A stretch of 64,000 nucleotides of DNA from Marisa cornuarietis (GCA_004794655.1 SMMW01000575.1:11297001-11361000); one strand, 5' to 3'; counted from the stretch's first letter, positions 34,212-45,820 are shown. The notes: generated from the sequence alone by a model not told the origin. Program-made: numbers and translations.

Positions 34212-36628
34212 CCAAAGGAGAATAGAGCATGCGCAGTTGCCGTTCCTCGAGGTCGTTGACACAGTTATAAACAGGTTTGTCCTGGACCACGGTTCGCTGC
34301 GCTCGAACCACATCCAGTGGCGTAAAGGTAAAACGAAGGTGGGGTACACAGGAGATCGAAAAGATTTAAACGAGCCAACACCGCCCTCTCGTTTAGAAGC
34401 AGATAAGTGTAGGATGAATGAAACATAAGAGAACAGTACTTGCCACTGGTAATGACAGACATGCCTATGTGGCATCTCTGAGTGGTCCGTCATTAAGAGA
34501 AAATCAGTCAGTATCTACATGTTACAGCTGCCGTCCTGAGGATAATTGTAGTTGAAGTCATAGCCGCCGTTAGTTTGCTGCTTGACGAATTTAAGGAGAA
34601 AGAACGCGATGTTATTCAAGTGCTACTTAAACTGATTGTTAGCATTAATTAAAATATCCGGAGATTTTACGATGTTTTTGTAACTCATAACAGCGGGTAC
34701 AGAGAACAAGCGTGACTTGTACGCGGCAGTTGAATGCAGCCAGGAATCAAGAAATCAAAGGTCGACAGCAGTTGTACGTGTGTTATATCGAAAAGCGATG
34801 ACGAACGACGTAGAGGCAGAAAAAGCAAGAACAGCTGAGTTAATTGGACAAGGTTTCCGTAATATCAATGAAGCAAGAGGCAGGAAAAGAGAGAGGTGAT
34901 GGACTGTGTGTCATGAACCAGCCTGATTCAAGGCCAGAACAAACTGGTCGACTAAAAGAATGTTAGTTATAGGTGGGTAGCGTTTCTGTCCCTTTTTACG
35001 ACTGACAGACCGCGGTGATGTATGTGGTCGACTGTGGAATAGAGAAGAGTGAGGTAGGGTATGAGCTTAGGGGTATAACACTGTTCACTTAGTAAAATAT
35101 CGATAAGCCTCCGGGCAGGGTAGCATTGTCTCTAGGGTCACGATTTTAGACGGGTATATAGTTTAGGATACATTTGTATTAGGGACCTTTCCTCGTACTC
35201 GGGCAGAAGTTAACGGTCTCTGAGTGTTCAACAGCCTACGGGCAGCAGGTCTGAAGGAGGGAGACCCGTTCTTTTAGGACGTAGATCACTGCTTGCTGGC
35301 ACTTGCGGTCTGGTTTGTATTAAAAAAAAAGAGAGAAAAGGTGTATTGCCAAAGTGAGTTGCTGCTTCTCCCGGGACGACAAGTAAAGAAGTAAAGTGCG
35401 CCGCCAGCAATCGTGTCACAGGCCCAACTTCTTGTCGTCTGAGAGAGATACCTATCGGATCATCGCCGCTGTAGTTCATTGCTGGAAACATACTGATGGG
35501 GGGGGGGGTAGCGGCAGGCGACGACAGAGGAGAGGTCTGTCAGCTACGATCGACTCGCCCGCTGTCCGTCTACAAAGCATCAAGGGGCAGATAGACGAGT
35601 GGCTGCCATTTTTTCTCTGCGAGAGCCTGAACTGGCCACGTCCCGGGGACGTGCAAGTGTGAATTGAGAGAGACGCGAACTTTTGGCTCAGGACCCTGTG
35701 TCCGGGCCGATGTAGATACAGATGTTTACTTTTAATATTTGCCACTTTACATTATGTGTGTAACGGGCTGATTTCATGTTAACATTTTTAGTATAATGCT
35801 ATTCATTTAAATTGCTTTCGTGAGTGTGTTGTCAGTTGTTGTTTGCGCACGCGAGTGAGAGGAATTACCTGTGCGGACGTGCGAAATCGGGTGAGTGGGC
35901 ATGAAAGGGTGGAAGTCGGGTGTGAAGCGAGCCAGTAGAAGCTAACTAGTCCATCCCTTCTCATCGCAGTTTCGTCATAGTGCGTGCGTGCGTGCGTGCG
36001 TGTCTGTAAGAGAGAGATTGAGAGAGAGGAAAGGATAAAAGGAGAGGGGAGAGAGAGGGAGAGGAGGTTCAACCTCAAAAGACCCACATCCTCTATTGAC
36101 TGCTGCCTGCGAACACTCACATGCTCTATCGACTACTTCCTGTGCTAGAGTTTAGTAACGTGTCCCCTCCCTCCCGTTCCTCACACAAACCTCCTCCCAG
36201 TCGCTCAGTTTTCGGATCCTCGTATGATTTTCTGATCGACGGTCGATGATTCGCGCCGAAAAAAAAAATGGTTTTGAGAGCAGAAGCGAGCAATTTGGGC
36301 CGCCTTACCGCGAGATTGCGCTACGTCAAACGTCTTGGCAGTAACCGGACCAGTCAATAGCAACACGAGCGTGCACCTGAAATTTGTATCGACGTGCACA
36401 GTGCATGCGTGCCATAATTTTAGCCACCACCGGTCCTGGCACCTGCGGCGTTAGAACTCAGGGTAAAGCGACCCTCCGACCGGGTTTGTTTTGGGTTTTT
36501 TCCTAGTTTTACGACCTAGTGGGATATACATGTTTTCCTAATGATTTGCTAAACATTGAAGCAAGATGCTATTTCCCCAAATCTGAGTGAATCTCTCTCT
36601 TCCGTTCTCTCGATACATGCATGCAAAT

Positions 36629-36713
<85 letters not shown>
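36629..36713. repeat. (ATC)n microsatellite, 85 bp
   Basis: About 28 ATC units (His when translated). The sequence to its right, read on the minus strand, ends GGTTAAAGGAATAAACTGATGATG, reminiscent of a LINE 3' end entering a GAT tail, but too short to assign. Confidence 0.94.
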
Positions 36714-36990
36714 GTTTATTCCTTTAACCTTTCTACAACCAAGACGTAATGACGGGGACACCTCAGTGTGACTGTTTCACATCCACCCTGCTTCCGTCAT
36801 CTGCACATGAAATGTGACTCATTGACGCACCTGGCGGGTCACGCAAAGTAACGCCAAGGCACGCATGCGCAGCCCCTCCCCACACTGCGCCTCCCCCATA
36901 CTCCCACTCCTTACACTCCCCGTTCCCACACATCACCTACCCATTTATCAGAGCAAAGAAAAAAAATAAAGAAATACAGAGACGAGCGCG

Positions 36991-37047
36991 CAGACAGACA
37001 GACAGACAGGCAGACAAGCAGGCAGGCAGGCAGGCAGGCCGACAGAT
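36991..37047. repeat. (CAGA)n-(CAGG)n microsatellite
   Basis: Tetranucleotide CAGA units change to CAGG units near 37010, then back to GACAG. Confidence 0.9.
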
Positions 37048-37049
37048 AG

Positions 37050-38370
37050 AATTAAGATTCCTTTACCGTGCACGTCCTAAAAGAGTGCGAGGTGCCAGCT
37101 TCATGTGCTGGTTACTGCTTATATAGTATGCACATTTCGGTGGCCAGGTGCTGAATAATTTACAGGTAGGCAGAATAAGCTTGAGGCGTAGGGAAGCTAT
37201 CTTCTAAAACCTATCTCCTTTCTTCTCTCTTCGTTTCTCTGATCTTCTTTCTGCCTAGCATTACTGGTTGTCTTCCCTCTTTCCCTTCCACTTTCAGAGT
37301 TGAGGACCGTTAAGATACAGCGCTTACATTCTTTGCACTTAGCCACTCAACTGTGGGCTTTATAATACCAAGAAGACGTCAGCTGACATTGGCAACTGAA
37401 CCATGAAATGCCGCAAGTTCATTGCCGTCAATTCAGCTAAATAATTCAAAACAGCTGACAATCAGTCCTCTGAACTTTTGTCGTAGTGCTAAAGTTTTCC
37501 GCAGGATGGCGTCGGAGGCAGAGGCACGGGATGCAGGAGTGGGGGGGGGGAGAGAAAGAGAGAAGGAGATTGGAGGCAGAGATGCGGGGAAGGGGGTATA
37601 GAAGCAGAGGTACGGAGAATGATCCGCGAAAGACTCGTTGATGCCTAATTTGAATTTTTATTGACTTCAATCTTCGTTGAAAAAAAAACTTTAATAAAAT
37701 GCCTCGTAAAAACATTTTGGCTCCAAAATGCAAATGCTTCACTCTCTCTCTCTATCCGAACCATTTCAGAAGTGGGGGAAAAAAAACCCCTGAGTTAAGA
37801 GATAGATGAGATGGAGGAGGATGGCAGAGATAGAAGGAAGAAGCCCGAGCAAGCAGAGCACGTCCATTATCTGCCCTTTGACCTACAGCATCTCGGGATC
37901 CCGGGCTAGTGGGAGACACCGCGCCTTCTGGTGGAAGGCAAAGGCCGCCCGCTACAATATTGGCCCATTTTCTCTGCCAGTCTCTCTTGTCTAGAATCTT
38001 TTGAGCCGTGTCCCGAAAGACCCCCATTCATTATGGCCAAGCTGATGGCAGGAGAAAAAAATCAATCTGCGAGTGTCACCAAAACCTGGTGCGAGTGACA
38101 AACGGACAACCCTTGGGCTTTGTTGGCACTCATGTCCTGCCTTCCCAGCTTCTTTCTCGCAAATAAAAAGAAAAATCCTGCCAGCTCCCAGATATTTCCC
38201 CGGACAGGAAAATTAGCATCGTGGGAACTCACTGACAACAGCCCCTTTCATATCAGTTGCGGAAACACGATTTATTTGGGGATACAGCTTTGTTATGGGG
38301 ACTCAGTGTTAAGAAGAACGGAAGAAAACACCTTTGTTTCTTCCCCACTTCAACCTTTTCTTTCCCAACG
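37050..38370. other. Anonymous non-coding stretch
   Basis: A G run lies at 37541-37550 and a short CT run at 37742-37753. No gene or element terminus was recognised. Confidence 0.4.
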
Positions 38371-38375
38371 AAATT

Positions 38376-38376
38376 T

Positions 38377-38432
<56 letters not shown>
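38376..38432. repeat. (CTTT)n microsatellite, 57 bp
   Basis: About 14 CTTT units, directly upstream of the CRE-like minisatellite. Confidence 0.94.
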
Positions 38433-38504
38433 TTTTCCTATTACGGGCCTTGTGGAAAGAGTCATTTCTACCTGCAGGCAATAGCGATGTAAATGTATCT
38501 AAGC

Positions 38505-38835
38505 TAACAAATGACGTAACAATTGTTCATTCAAATAGACTAAAATGACGTAACAATTGTTCATTCAAATAGACTAAAATGACGTAACAATTGTTAATTT
38601 ATATGGACTAACTAGCAAATGAATTAATAATTGTTCACATGGACTAACAAATAACATAACAATCGTTCATTCATATGGGCTCATAACAAATGACGTAACA
38701 ATCGTTCATTCATATGGGCTCATAACAAATGACGTAACAATTGTTCATTCATATGGATTAACTAACAAATGGCCGAACAGCTTTTCATCTAAACTAAACA
38801 GCAAATGGCGATAGTCGTTCATCAATTCTAACTGG
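38505..38835. repeat. Minisatellite with TGACGTAA and AACAATTGTT in its unit
   Basis: Eight to nine units in tandem. The first three are 34 bp apart (GACGTAAC at 38513, 38547 and 38581), later ones 39-40 bp (38652, 38692, 38731), and the last (about 38770-38830) are degenerate. The unit reads AACAAATGACGTAACAATTG followed by TTCATTCATATGG. TGACGTAA is a CRE/bZIP-type half-palindromic site and AACAATTGTT a perfect 10 bp palindrome. Two adjacent units (38545-38578) are nearly identical, indicating recent unit duplication. Confidence 0.88.
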
Positions 38836-39680
38836 CATATTTAAAAAAAAGAAGAAATAATACTGCACACAGGAAAACTTGTCAACATGTCGCCTCCTTC
38901 TATTTTTTTTTTAAATTCTTTCTGTCCTCCTTTTAGTCATCTTAACCTTTTTTTCTTCCTTTACTTTTTACTTTGACTTATTTTCGTGTTGTTTGTGTCA
39001 TAACTTTTTAAATTTCTGTCATCAGAAATTCTTTTTTCTCGTCTCATCTATTTGTCCGCCACAAAGACGCATTGCAATGAAAGGTTCAAACAAACAAACC
39101 AAAAAACACCACACACAAAAACACAAAAAAACAAGTTAACAAACAAATAAATAAACTTGAGCAAACAAGCCATCTGCTCTTTTTCCATCGAGCTTTCAGC
39201 CCCAGATGTCACTTAACTCGTCAGTTACCCACGCAAGAAAATCTCCCTGTAGTTTTTCCAGTGGTAGATATTATTTTGAACAAAACTCTCTCTTGTTCAC
39301 TTATTTTTATTCTCCGGCTCAATCTGTCCTTCCTGCGCTTGCTTTTTCCCCTCTTTTCCATAAGGACCCTTAATACTCTTATTTAGAGGACGCCTGGCTA
39401 TCCCTCTCAGAAAATAATCCATCGCCTCCAATAGCTGAAAAAAGCCTTTATCTTCTTTGTGACGAGTTACTTTTTTTTCAGTTTAACAAAAACACTGGCG
39501 TCTTTCTGTACAAAACAACTGCAATCTTCTCGATAATAATATAAAAAAAAAATCAAAATTCCGCATGTCAAAATCCCGCTTTGTGCATCAGCTCACGAAT
39601 AAAAAAAAAATCGTGGCTAGAAAACTTGAGCATAATTATACATCTCGAGATCTCCAATCTCTTGTATCAAGACATCAGGG
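38836..39680. other. AT-rich anonymous stretch
   Basis: A/T-rich with AAAC/AAAT-rich runs near 39085-39155. No gene or element was recognised. Confidence 0.45.
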
Positions 39681-39684
39681 AGAA

Positions 39685-39928
39685 GCGGGTAGCCTAGCGG
39701 ATAGAGTATGGGCGCCCGAACCCGTAGGCACACACAAGCCGGTTCGATACCCAGCGTGTAACGCAGCGTACTACTTCCAGTTGACCCAGATGCAAAATGG
39801 ATGCCTGATTCCTTAAGGGGTTTAGGAAGTACGGCAGCGAGAGAGATTGTCACCGCGTTCACAAAAATATCTGACCCCTAGATAAGAGTCTCTAACACCT
39901 CACCTTACGACCCTAACGTTCCGCGGCT
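39685..39928 (+). mobile_element. tRNA-derived SINE copy (plus strand)
   Basis: The head GCGGGTAGCCTAGCGGATAG contains a perfect polymerase III A-box (TAGCCTAGCGG at 39690-39700). A B-box (GGTTCGATACC, 39741-39751) lies 51 bp on, close to the spacing in tRNA genes with an extra arm. The tail has CTTCCAGTTGACCCAGATGC, GGATGCCTGATTCC and AGAGTCTCTAACACCTCACC. The copy at 15.1-15.3 kb shares head and tail, and the one at 57.7 kb shares the GCCTGATT tail. Both promoter boxes look intact, so this is the best preserved SINE here. It ends where the TIR element at 39937 begins. Confidence 0.75.
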
Positions 39929-39936
39929 ATTTTTAC
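39929..39936. repeat. Target-site duplication, left copy (ATTTTTAC)
   Basis: 8 bp direct repeat, identical to 40505-40512. Confidence 0.7.
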
Positions 39937-40504
39937 CACGGACCTTCATCTACTGGATGAGTGTCTCTCATTCGTTGCCTCTTTGCGCTATCATAGAAGT
40001 GACCAATTGTAACAAACCCTACAACGTTAGGTTTACATTTCCGTTTCCGATTTCAAAATGGCGGGTTTTCCTAACGTCGAAAATTTTTTAGAAGTAATTA
40101 AGCTTTTCTGTCATAAGGACCTTGTTAAAGAAGACTGATTGCAAAAGCACTGAGTTCACGACAACGCTATTTACTAGCAGACGACAATAGGGAAGTTCCC
40201 CGTTGCTAAGGACGGTTGGTATTGTAAGCTATGATGGCGACGATGATAGATGTTTACTTTTTGTTGAAGATAACGACATCTCGCTTTATTGGTATGACAT
40301 CCAACAATGCAACAATTTGCACCTGTCCATTTGTTCAAATCCATTTATGTCTGCAAACCACTGACTTTTATTAAAATTAAATAAAGGTCCGTGTCTCTTC
40401 CCAACAGCAAACCGGAACCGGAAACATGGGCTCGCTGATAAGGAAAACCGAGACTTACACCGGATATAAATCTGAGACACTTATCCAGTAGATGAAGGTC
40501 TATG
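39937..40504. mobile_element. hAT-like non-autonomous DNA transposon with TIRs, 568 bp
   Basis: The left end reads CACGGACCTTCATCTACTGG then ATGAGTGTCTC; the reverse complement of the right end reads CATAGACCTTCATCTACTGG then ATAAGTGTCTC. The inverted repeats match at about 28 of 31 positions. Exact 8 bp repeats (ATTTTTAC) flank it, the TSD length of hAT (also P and Merlin) elements, and the CA start agrees with hAT. The interior has short coding-like stretches: MAGFPNVENFLEVIKLF from 40059, and after stops and shifts YDGDDDRCLLFVEDNDISLY near 40230. No transposase could be recognised. It is probably a deletion derivative of a larger element or a captured fragment between TIRs. Confidence 0.72.
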
Positions 40505-40512
40505 ATTTTTAC
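40505..40512. repeat. Target-site duplication, right copy (ATTTTTAC)
   Basis: Exact repeat of 39929-39936. Confidence 0.7.
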
Positions 40513-41175
40513 ATCTACCTAAGCCCTGACACTAGCCAATAAACGAACGATATATATATATATAAATAAACAATATTCACAGTTACTAGTAAAACTCACG
40601 CAGACATGTCTGACCTTCGAATGAAAGCTGTGTCCCTTGTCAATAACTTATTAACATCATCATATTTACTTTCTTACTTGCCTTCCTCTGCTTTGCTGTG
40701 ACCCTTTGCTAGCCTGGCTATGAGGATAACACCAGTGCCCTCTCACTTCCCCACTCACCATCACCAACTAACCTGGACCTTCTGTTTAAACCAGTCTAGA
40801 TGTTCCAGCCTGGGCGCACGTTCCTTCAGTCTTGCCATCAGATGGTCTCTCCCTGTCAAGACTGCCTCCACATTTCTGATGGTCGACCCTGAATGTGCGT
40901 TATTCCGTCTGCATGCCTGCTTAGATGTTGCTGCCATGTCTGCATTTTGCATGAGTCAGTTTGTTACAGATTTAACTAGCTCAGTGATTTTGTTGTCAGT
41001 TTAGAAAGAATGTCATAGGTCTAAGTACAAGTGGCCATGCCAGCGGTTCTTGTTAAATTATATTGTCGCTATAGATTTTCCCGTTCAGTCTATATGCAAA
41101 CTTCTCATTACCTAAATTTCTATTTCAGAATCTCTCTCTCTCTCACACACACACAGCCATAAGCAAGCAAGCAAG

Positions 41176-41189
41176 CACACACCCACACA

Positions 41190-41259
<70 letters not shown>

Positions 41260-41274
41260 GAGCACACACACACA
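41176..41274. repeat. (CA)n microsatellite, interrupted
   Basis: CACACCCACA interruptions at the left, a clean CA run of about 60 bp, then an interruption by GAG near 41260. Confidence 0.94.
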
Positions 41275-42844
41275 GAGTCTCTCCTTCAGCCAGCACATGC
41301 CAGCCATTCAGAGCATAGAAAAACACGTTTGCACGCATTGAAATAACTAGCATGCAAAACTCGCAACTCCGAGCTCATTATCAAAACAAAAGAAAAAAGA
41401 CAGCTTTTCCTAAAAGCGACCTTTGAAAAAAAAATATTTTTTTTTAACTTTTACTGTCAGCAGGCTCCCTTGGCTTGATGGCAGAAATATCAGAAATTGT
41501 TAGACGCTGGAACAATGCAACCCACAATACTCGTGGCCTACCGTCTGGGTCACATGGAAAGCCACTGTGCCCACATAGCCAGGAGCCAGGAGCCAGGAGC
41601 AGAGATTTACCGGAGTGGGCCGACCGGCTCCAGGCAAATTACTTTTCGAAACTCCGGCATGAATTATGCGCTGCGCAACAGAATCACATGGAACCGTGCA
41701 TAGTCACAGGCAGGAAGAAATTGAGTTCTGCTGCTATAACTTATTATCTTCTAATGAGGAGGGATTGGGGGTGGAGGGCTGGGGGATGTTGGGTTTCTGC
41801 GACTCCTTGCTGGCTTTTGATTACGCCGATTGCAGGGCGGTCGAGGTAGGGTCGGACAAAACCCTAACTTCAAGAGAAAGTCGTTATGGCTTGATTTGCG
41901 TGTAACAGGGTTATTAGATGCTTAACTCCCCTGCTTCAAGTCTTTTAATTAGATCCAGGTGGGGAAAAGTTCTGTGGGAGGAAGAGAAACATTCCCTCTC
42001 GCGCTTGTTGCCTGCCTTGGCAGATATTACTCAACCGTCATCATCTTCACCCCTTGCCCCACCAAACCCCTTTTATCCCATTTCAGCGGCGGCGGCTTAC
42101 TGGCAGTTTCCTTTTTCACCCATCGCTTCTGTCAACCTTAAACTCGACCACCACTAGAATCCAGAGCGCGTTTTGATATAACAGACCTCTTAAAACAGCT
42201 CTTGTCCCCAAGGGCCTTCATTAAGGCTGAAAGCATGTGGCTTTGAACAAACTCTTGTTTCTGAGGTGCAAAGTTCTCAAGGAGGACATAAAGAGGGCAG
42301 GTGGATCTGCAAACGGTAGGGGAGAGGGAGGGTATTATTGCTAGGGCTGTGCAGGCAATCCCTGACCACAAAAGACGACAGTAAACTTGAATGAAACTTT
42401 TGTGCAAAAAAGAAAAAACGTCATGTTTTCCCTGTGGAAAAGAGATGTTTGAAAACAAAACACAATGAAAACCTTTAAAAACAAAGAGAACATGCTCGAT
42501 GAACTTATAGAGTTCGCTGGCAGCTGAGCTGTCTGCCTTTAATTAAGTCTGTTTTTGAATCTTTGTCCTTCCTCTTTCCTTCATGTGAAGGAATGTGTTT
42601 TCCCTTCTGTCCCTTTGGGACAGCGTGTCATCGCAGTGAAGCACCATCGATATGCGAATATTTTCAATTAGTATTTTACTGCGCGCAGATGAGATGCGTT
42701 TGCCGAATACAATCTGCACATGCCTTATCGCACTTTAGTTTTTGTGTAGAACGATAAAAGTATCTCTAGTGGTTATGCTTTTCTCTTTTATTTCACACCT
42801 TCCTTGTCCATAAGTCTGTCCGAGTGTGTCTTTGTGCGCGAGCG

Positions 42845-42944
42845 GTGTGTGTGTGTGTGTTAGTTGTTGTTGTTGTTGTGTGTGTGTGTTAGTTGTTGTT
42901 GTTGTTCTTGTTGTTGTTGTTGTGTGTGTGTGTGTGTGTGTGTG
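42845..42944. repeat. Alternating (GT)n and (TTG)n repeat
   Basis: GT runs alternate with TTG runs. The block GTGTGTGTTAGTTGTTGTTG occurs twice, indicating a local tandem duplication of about 40 bp. Confidence 0.9.
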
Positions 42945-43044
42945 CTTTGCTTGCATGTTTTTCTGTCTTGTATTTATGGCTGTTGATATGTCTATTTATA
43001 TTTTTGTTTTATGTTTTGGTCTGTGTATTTGTTTTGTTTCTGTA

Positions 43045-43110
43045 AAGCGCATGAAACCTACAGTACAGTGTGGAAATGGGCTGTATAAAACACTTCGAAA
43101 TTATTAACAG
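43045..43110 (+). repeat. Possible LINE/SINE 3' terminus
   Basis: TGTAAAGCGCATGAAACC and GGGCTGTATAAAACACTTCG resemble the AAAGCGCTTTGAG...GCGCTATATAAA terminus of many invertebrate retroposons. No upstream coding remnant was found, so this is tentative. Confidence 0.35.
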
Positions 43111-44439
43111 TATTATATAGCATGTATATGTTTTCATGCGTACGCATATGCGAGTGGGCATGTTTACTTGCACACTTCTTTCAGTTATTTATTCTACGTG
43201 AAGTCATTCCAAGACACTCCATTAGTCTTGCTGCTTATTCTCTTTATTACTGTTTCTTTTTGCTTCCGCTCTTCACGTCACGTAGAGCAATATAAGTAAT
43301 TAATTATTCAACAGGAGAGAGACAGTCAGGTTCCGCAGTATTTTTATGCGACACCGGCCGTGCTGCCTGTCACAGCGGGACGCCGACGTGACATTCACGT
43401 AAGGTACCTATAAAACGTGGCGCATCACGTCCTCGTCACATCCGTCTTTGTAATGCAGAGATTCCAGTCACTTTATTCTTTCAATGTTTTAAAAGGTTGC
43501 CTAGAAAACGATTTATGCAGAGCTGAAAGACTTCTTTGCGTCCTCATCCTCGAAAACGAGTGCATGTCTGTCGGCGAAAGATGAGGTCGGAACGCCCCGC
43601 ACACCAGGACCTCACAATGAGCAAATTATTTAAACATTTTTCAATACAAGTTTTCTTGGATCTTGTTTACGTGCTGCTATTTTTATGCAATATTTGTTAG
43701 TTTATTCCGTGTTACTCCTCGAAGAGCGTTACAGAAGTGCGAGAAGGATGTTGACTTCTTGTCTGTGGAATCACAGAGCTTATCTAACATATAGAAAACG
43801 CATACCTGCGCGCGAGCGCACCCACGCACGCACACTGAGAAGAAAGAGAAAGGTGTGAGGGTGGGTGAACAGACAGAGACGCATGCAGGTATCCATTGTA
43901 AATGAGATGCGCTGCTATCACAACACATTTTCGAGTCATTATGTCGGGAGCTCATTTTTCACTTCAGTTGTGTGTATCTGTGGTTGCTGTACCATGGAGG
44001 AAAGACAAGAGAAAACCCGAACTTTTATTTCGTAGGCTTGAGCCCATTTCAAGAAGGAAAGTAAACAACAACAGCAGCATTAACATCATACACTGGAGTG
44101 TGAAAAATAAAAATACAGTTAACTTGCAACAAACAACAAACATCATTATCTGACATCAGAATATCAACAGGAAGTAAGAGAAATGTACAGAACACCTGTC
44201 TACAGGCCATTGATTATGTACACATAACCTAAATTGTAGAATTTAACTAGGGCAAATTAAAAATGTCAGATTTCTGATTATGAAAGTAGGCATCTCAGTA
44301 TGTTTTAGAGATTGATTGATTCGTTATTGGTTTAAGAGCATAGCCCCGGGAAGGTTGTGGGCAGCTATCAAAATAGTTTCGAGCCGCACTGACAAGTGGA
44401 AAAGTCCTAGGATCACTTGAAAAAGGAAGCACCTGAAGA

Positions 44440-44780
44440 AATTACACGCACCGACTGGAACGCCAACATCAGCCCAAACAGTTATCATCAAGAGATAAGA
44501 ATGGTAGGTAAATACGGCCAGTTAAACAGAGACTTAAGACTCCTAGAGTTCGCACAGAGCCACTGACTCACCCTAACCAATGCCCTACATCCCAAAAGGA
44601 CAGCAACTTGGCATTCTTTACATGGTTTGATCAATAGCCAAATGGACTTCATCCTATTCCTAAGGCTTTTCAAATCCACCATCAACAAAGCTAAACTTAA
44701 ATTGTCATGTCCAGGCGCCGGCATATGCTTTTGTCTTAATGAGCCTTTAAGCTGACGGTGAAACGCTTCCATATTCACTC
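44440..44780 (+). pseudogene. LINE endonuclease-domain fragment
   Basis: The frame with EEITRTDWNAN, YGQLNRDLRLLEFAQSH, a stop, LTLTNALHPKRTATWHSLHG, and SQMDFILFLRLFKSTINKAK corresponds to the second half of the APE-like endonuclease of LINEs: DWNAK, GLRLLEF, TWxSPDG, QIDYILV and RFKSxINKAKT blocks. The final GSDH catalytic block that should follow PGA is not recognisable (PGAGICFCLN), so the active site is lost. The same region in the remnant at 1-300 still has GSDHNLV. Confidence 0.72.
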
Positions 44781-44959
44781 TAACATGGAGAAACTGCTAG
44801 ACACACACGCGGAAATCTTCAAACTGGAGTTAAATTTGCTGCCTTCAACTTGATGAGCTGCGATGTAGACACCTTCGCTGGAAATATGCCATTGCGAGGG
44901 TTCAGTCATCGAAGAGAGCGACGACGACCATCCTATCATCAAGAGCTGTTGTACTATAC

Positions 44960-45820
44960 CAACTGAGTGAATATTGCAACGATCTATGCAACTTACAGAT
45001 GAAGACAGACGCTGGGCTTGCAGACCTGCCGGTTCTATGGGAAGAGACAGAGAGAGCGGTACGCAGTATGAAGAGAAGGCAGTCACCTGGCGTTGTCATC
45101 TCACCTGAATTGCTCAAACAGGGTGGGAAGAAACAACAAAGGCCTTCAACACTCCGTGTTAAAGAATCACGGAGCACAAAGTAAGGCCCCCAAATGGACT
45201 TTCCTGCCAAAGAAAGGAAACACTAAAAAAAAAAAAAAAAAACTACAAAAAGACTACAAAACCCTAAGCATAATCAACCTCCTGAACAAAGTGATGCTCA
45301 ATATAATCCAGAATTGCATCATTACCACCGCTGAACAGCTTCTAGCAGAAGGACAAGCTTGCATCAGACCAGGCAAGAGCACAGTTGAACAAATCTTTAA
45401 CCGTCGCTTCCTGATTAAAAAAAGTACAGCACCAGTGGGAATCTCTTCTACAACTTCATTGACTTTAAAAAAGCATTGACACAGTCTGGCGCTAGAGGCT
45501 CTAACTGATTCAACATCGAAGAGGGTCTCATTCATCACAGCGCTGTACAAGAGCTCAGTGAGGGCAGTCCTGTTGGAGAACCAGATGGGAGCTTTTTTCC
45601 CACAACAGCGGGTGTTCATCAATGATGTACCCTATAGCCTATTCTGTTTAACCCTTGCGACCACCACACCACCCTGCCCATATGCTTCCCTGTCGTTTGC
45701 AGAGGATATTGAGCTAATCAACAGCGGTTTTCAAGAAATTACAAACAGACTGTCAGTGCGAAAGCGCATAAAACAGACCAGCAACTGTAGATTTGACGAA
45801 CGAAGTACAGTTTGAGGAAA
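44960..45820 (+). pseudogene. LINE reverse-transcriptase fragment
   Basis: RT landmarks appear across three frames: WEETERAVRSMKRRQSPGVV, PELLKQGG, FLPKKGN, a run of A (45226-45242) that itself shifts the frame, LLNKVMLNIIQNCIITTAE, EGQACIRPGKSTVEQIFNRR, SFITALYKSSVRAVLLENQ and YASLSFAEDIELINSGFQEI. The expected GVRQGCLLSPxLFN block is represented only by FINDVPYSLF, and the FADDI motif is FAEDI. The conserved order with damaged catalytic motifs shows an inactive copy. Confidence 0.82.

Larger units (their letters stand above)
32400..36625. other. Anonymous non-coding stretch rich in GT/GA tracts
   Basis: GT tracts lie at 32935-32985 (imperfect), 33576-33616 and 33728-33771, with GA-rich flanks. 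A CA tract is at 34167-34210, a G run at 35498-35507 and a CGTG run at about 35979-36000. The frames present are short and without domains. No transposon end was recognised. Confidence 0.45.
40513..44400. other. Anonymous non-coding stretch with CA, GT and TTG repeats
   Basis: A short TA run lies at 40550-40563, a CA tract at 41176-41274 and a GT/TTG tract at 42845-42944. The sequence at 43045-43105 (GTAAAGCGCATGAAACC, then GGGCTGTATAAAACAC) resembles a LINE/SINE 3' end. Frames of 60-124 codons have no recognisable domain. Confidence 0.45.

Noticed and set aside
36205..36399. Minus frame with a protein-like sequence
   Set aside because: Only 64 codons, no recognisable family, crosses a poly-T/A run, and no flanking exon was found.
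38505..38835. CRISPR-like array
   Set aside because: Units repeat head to tail with no unique spacers and the context is animal DNA, so it is a minisatellite.
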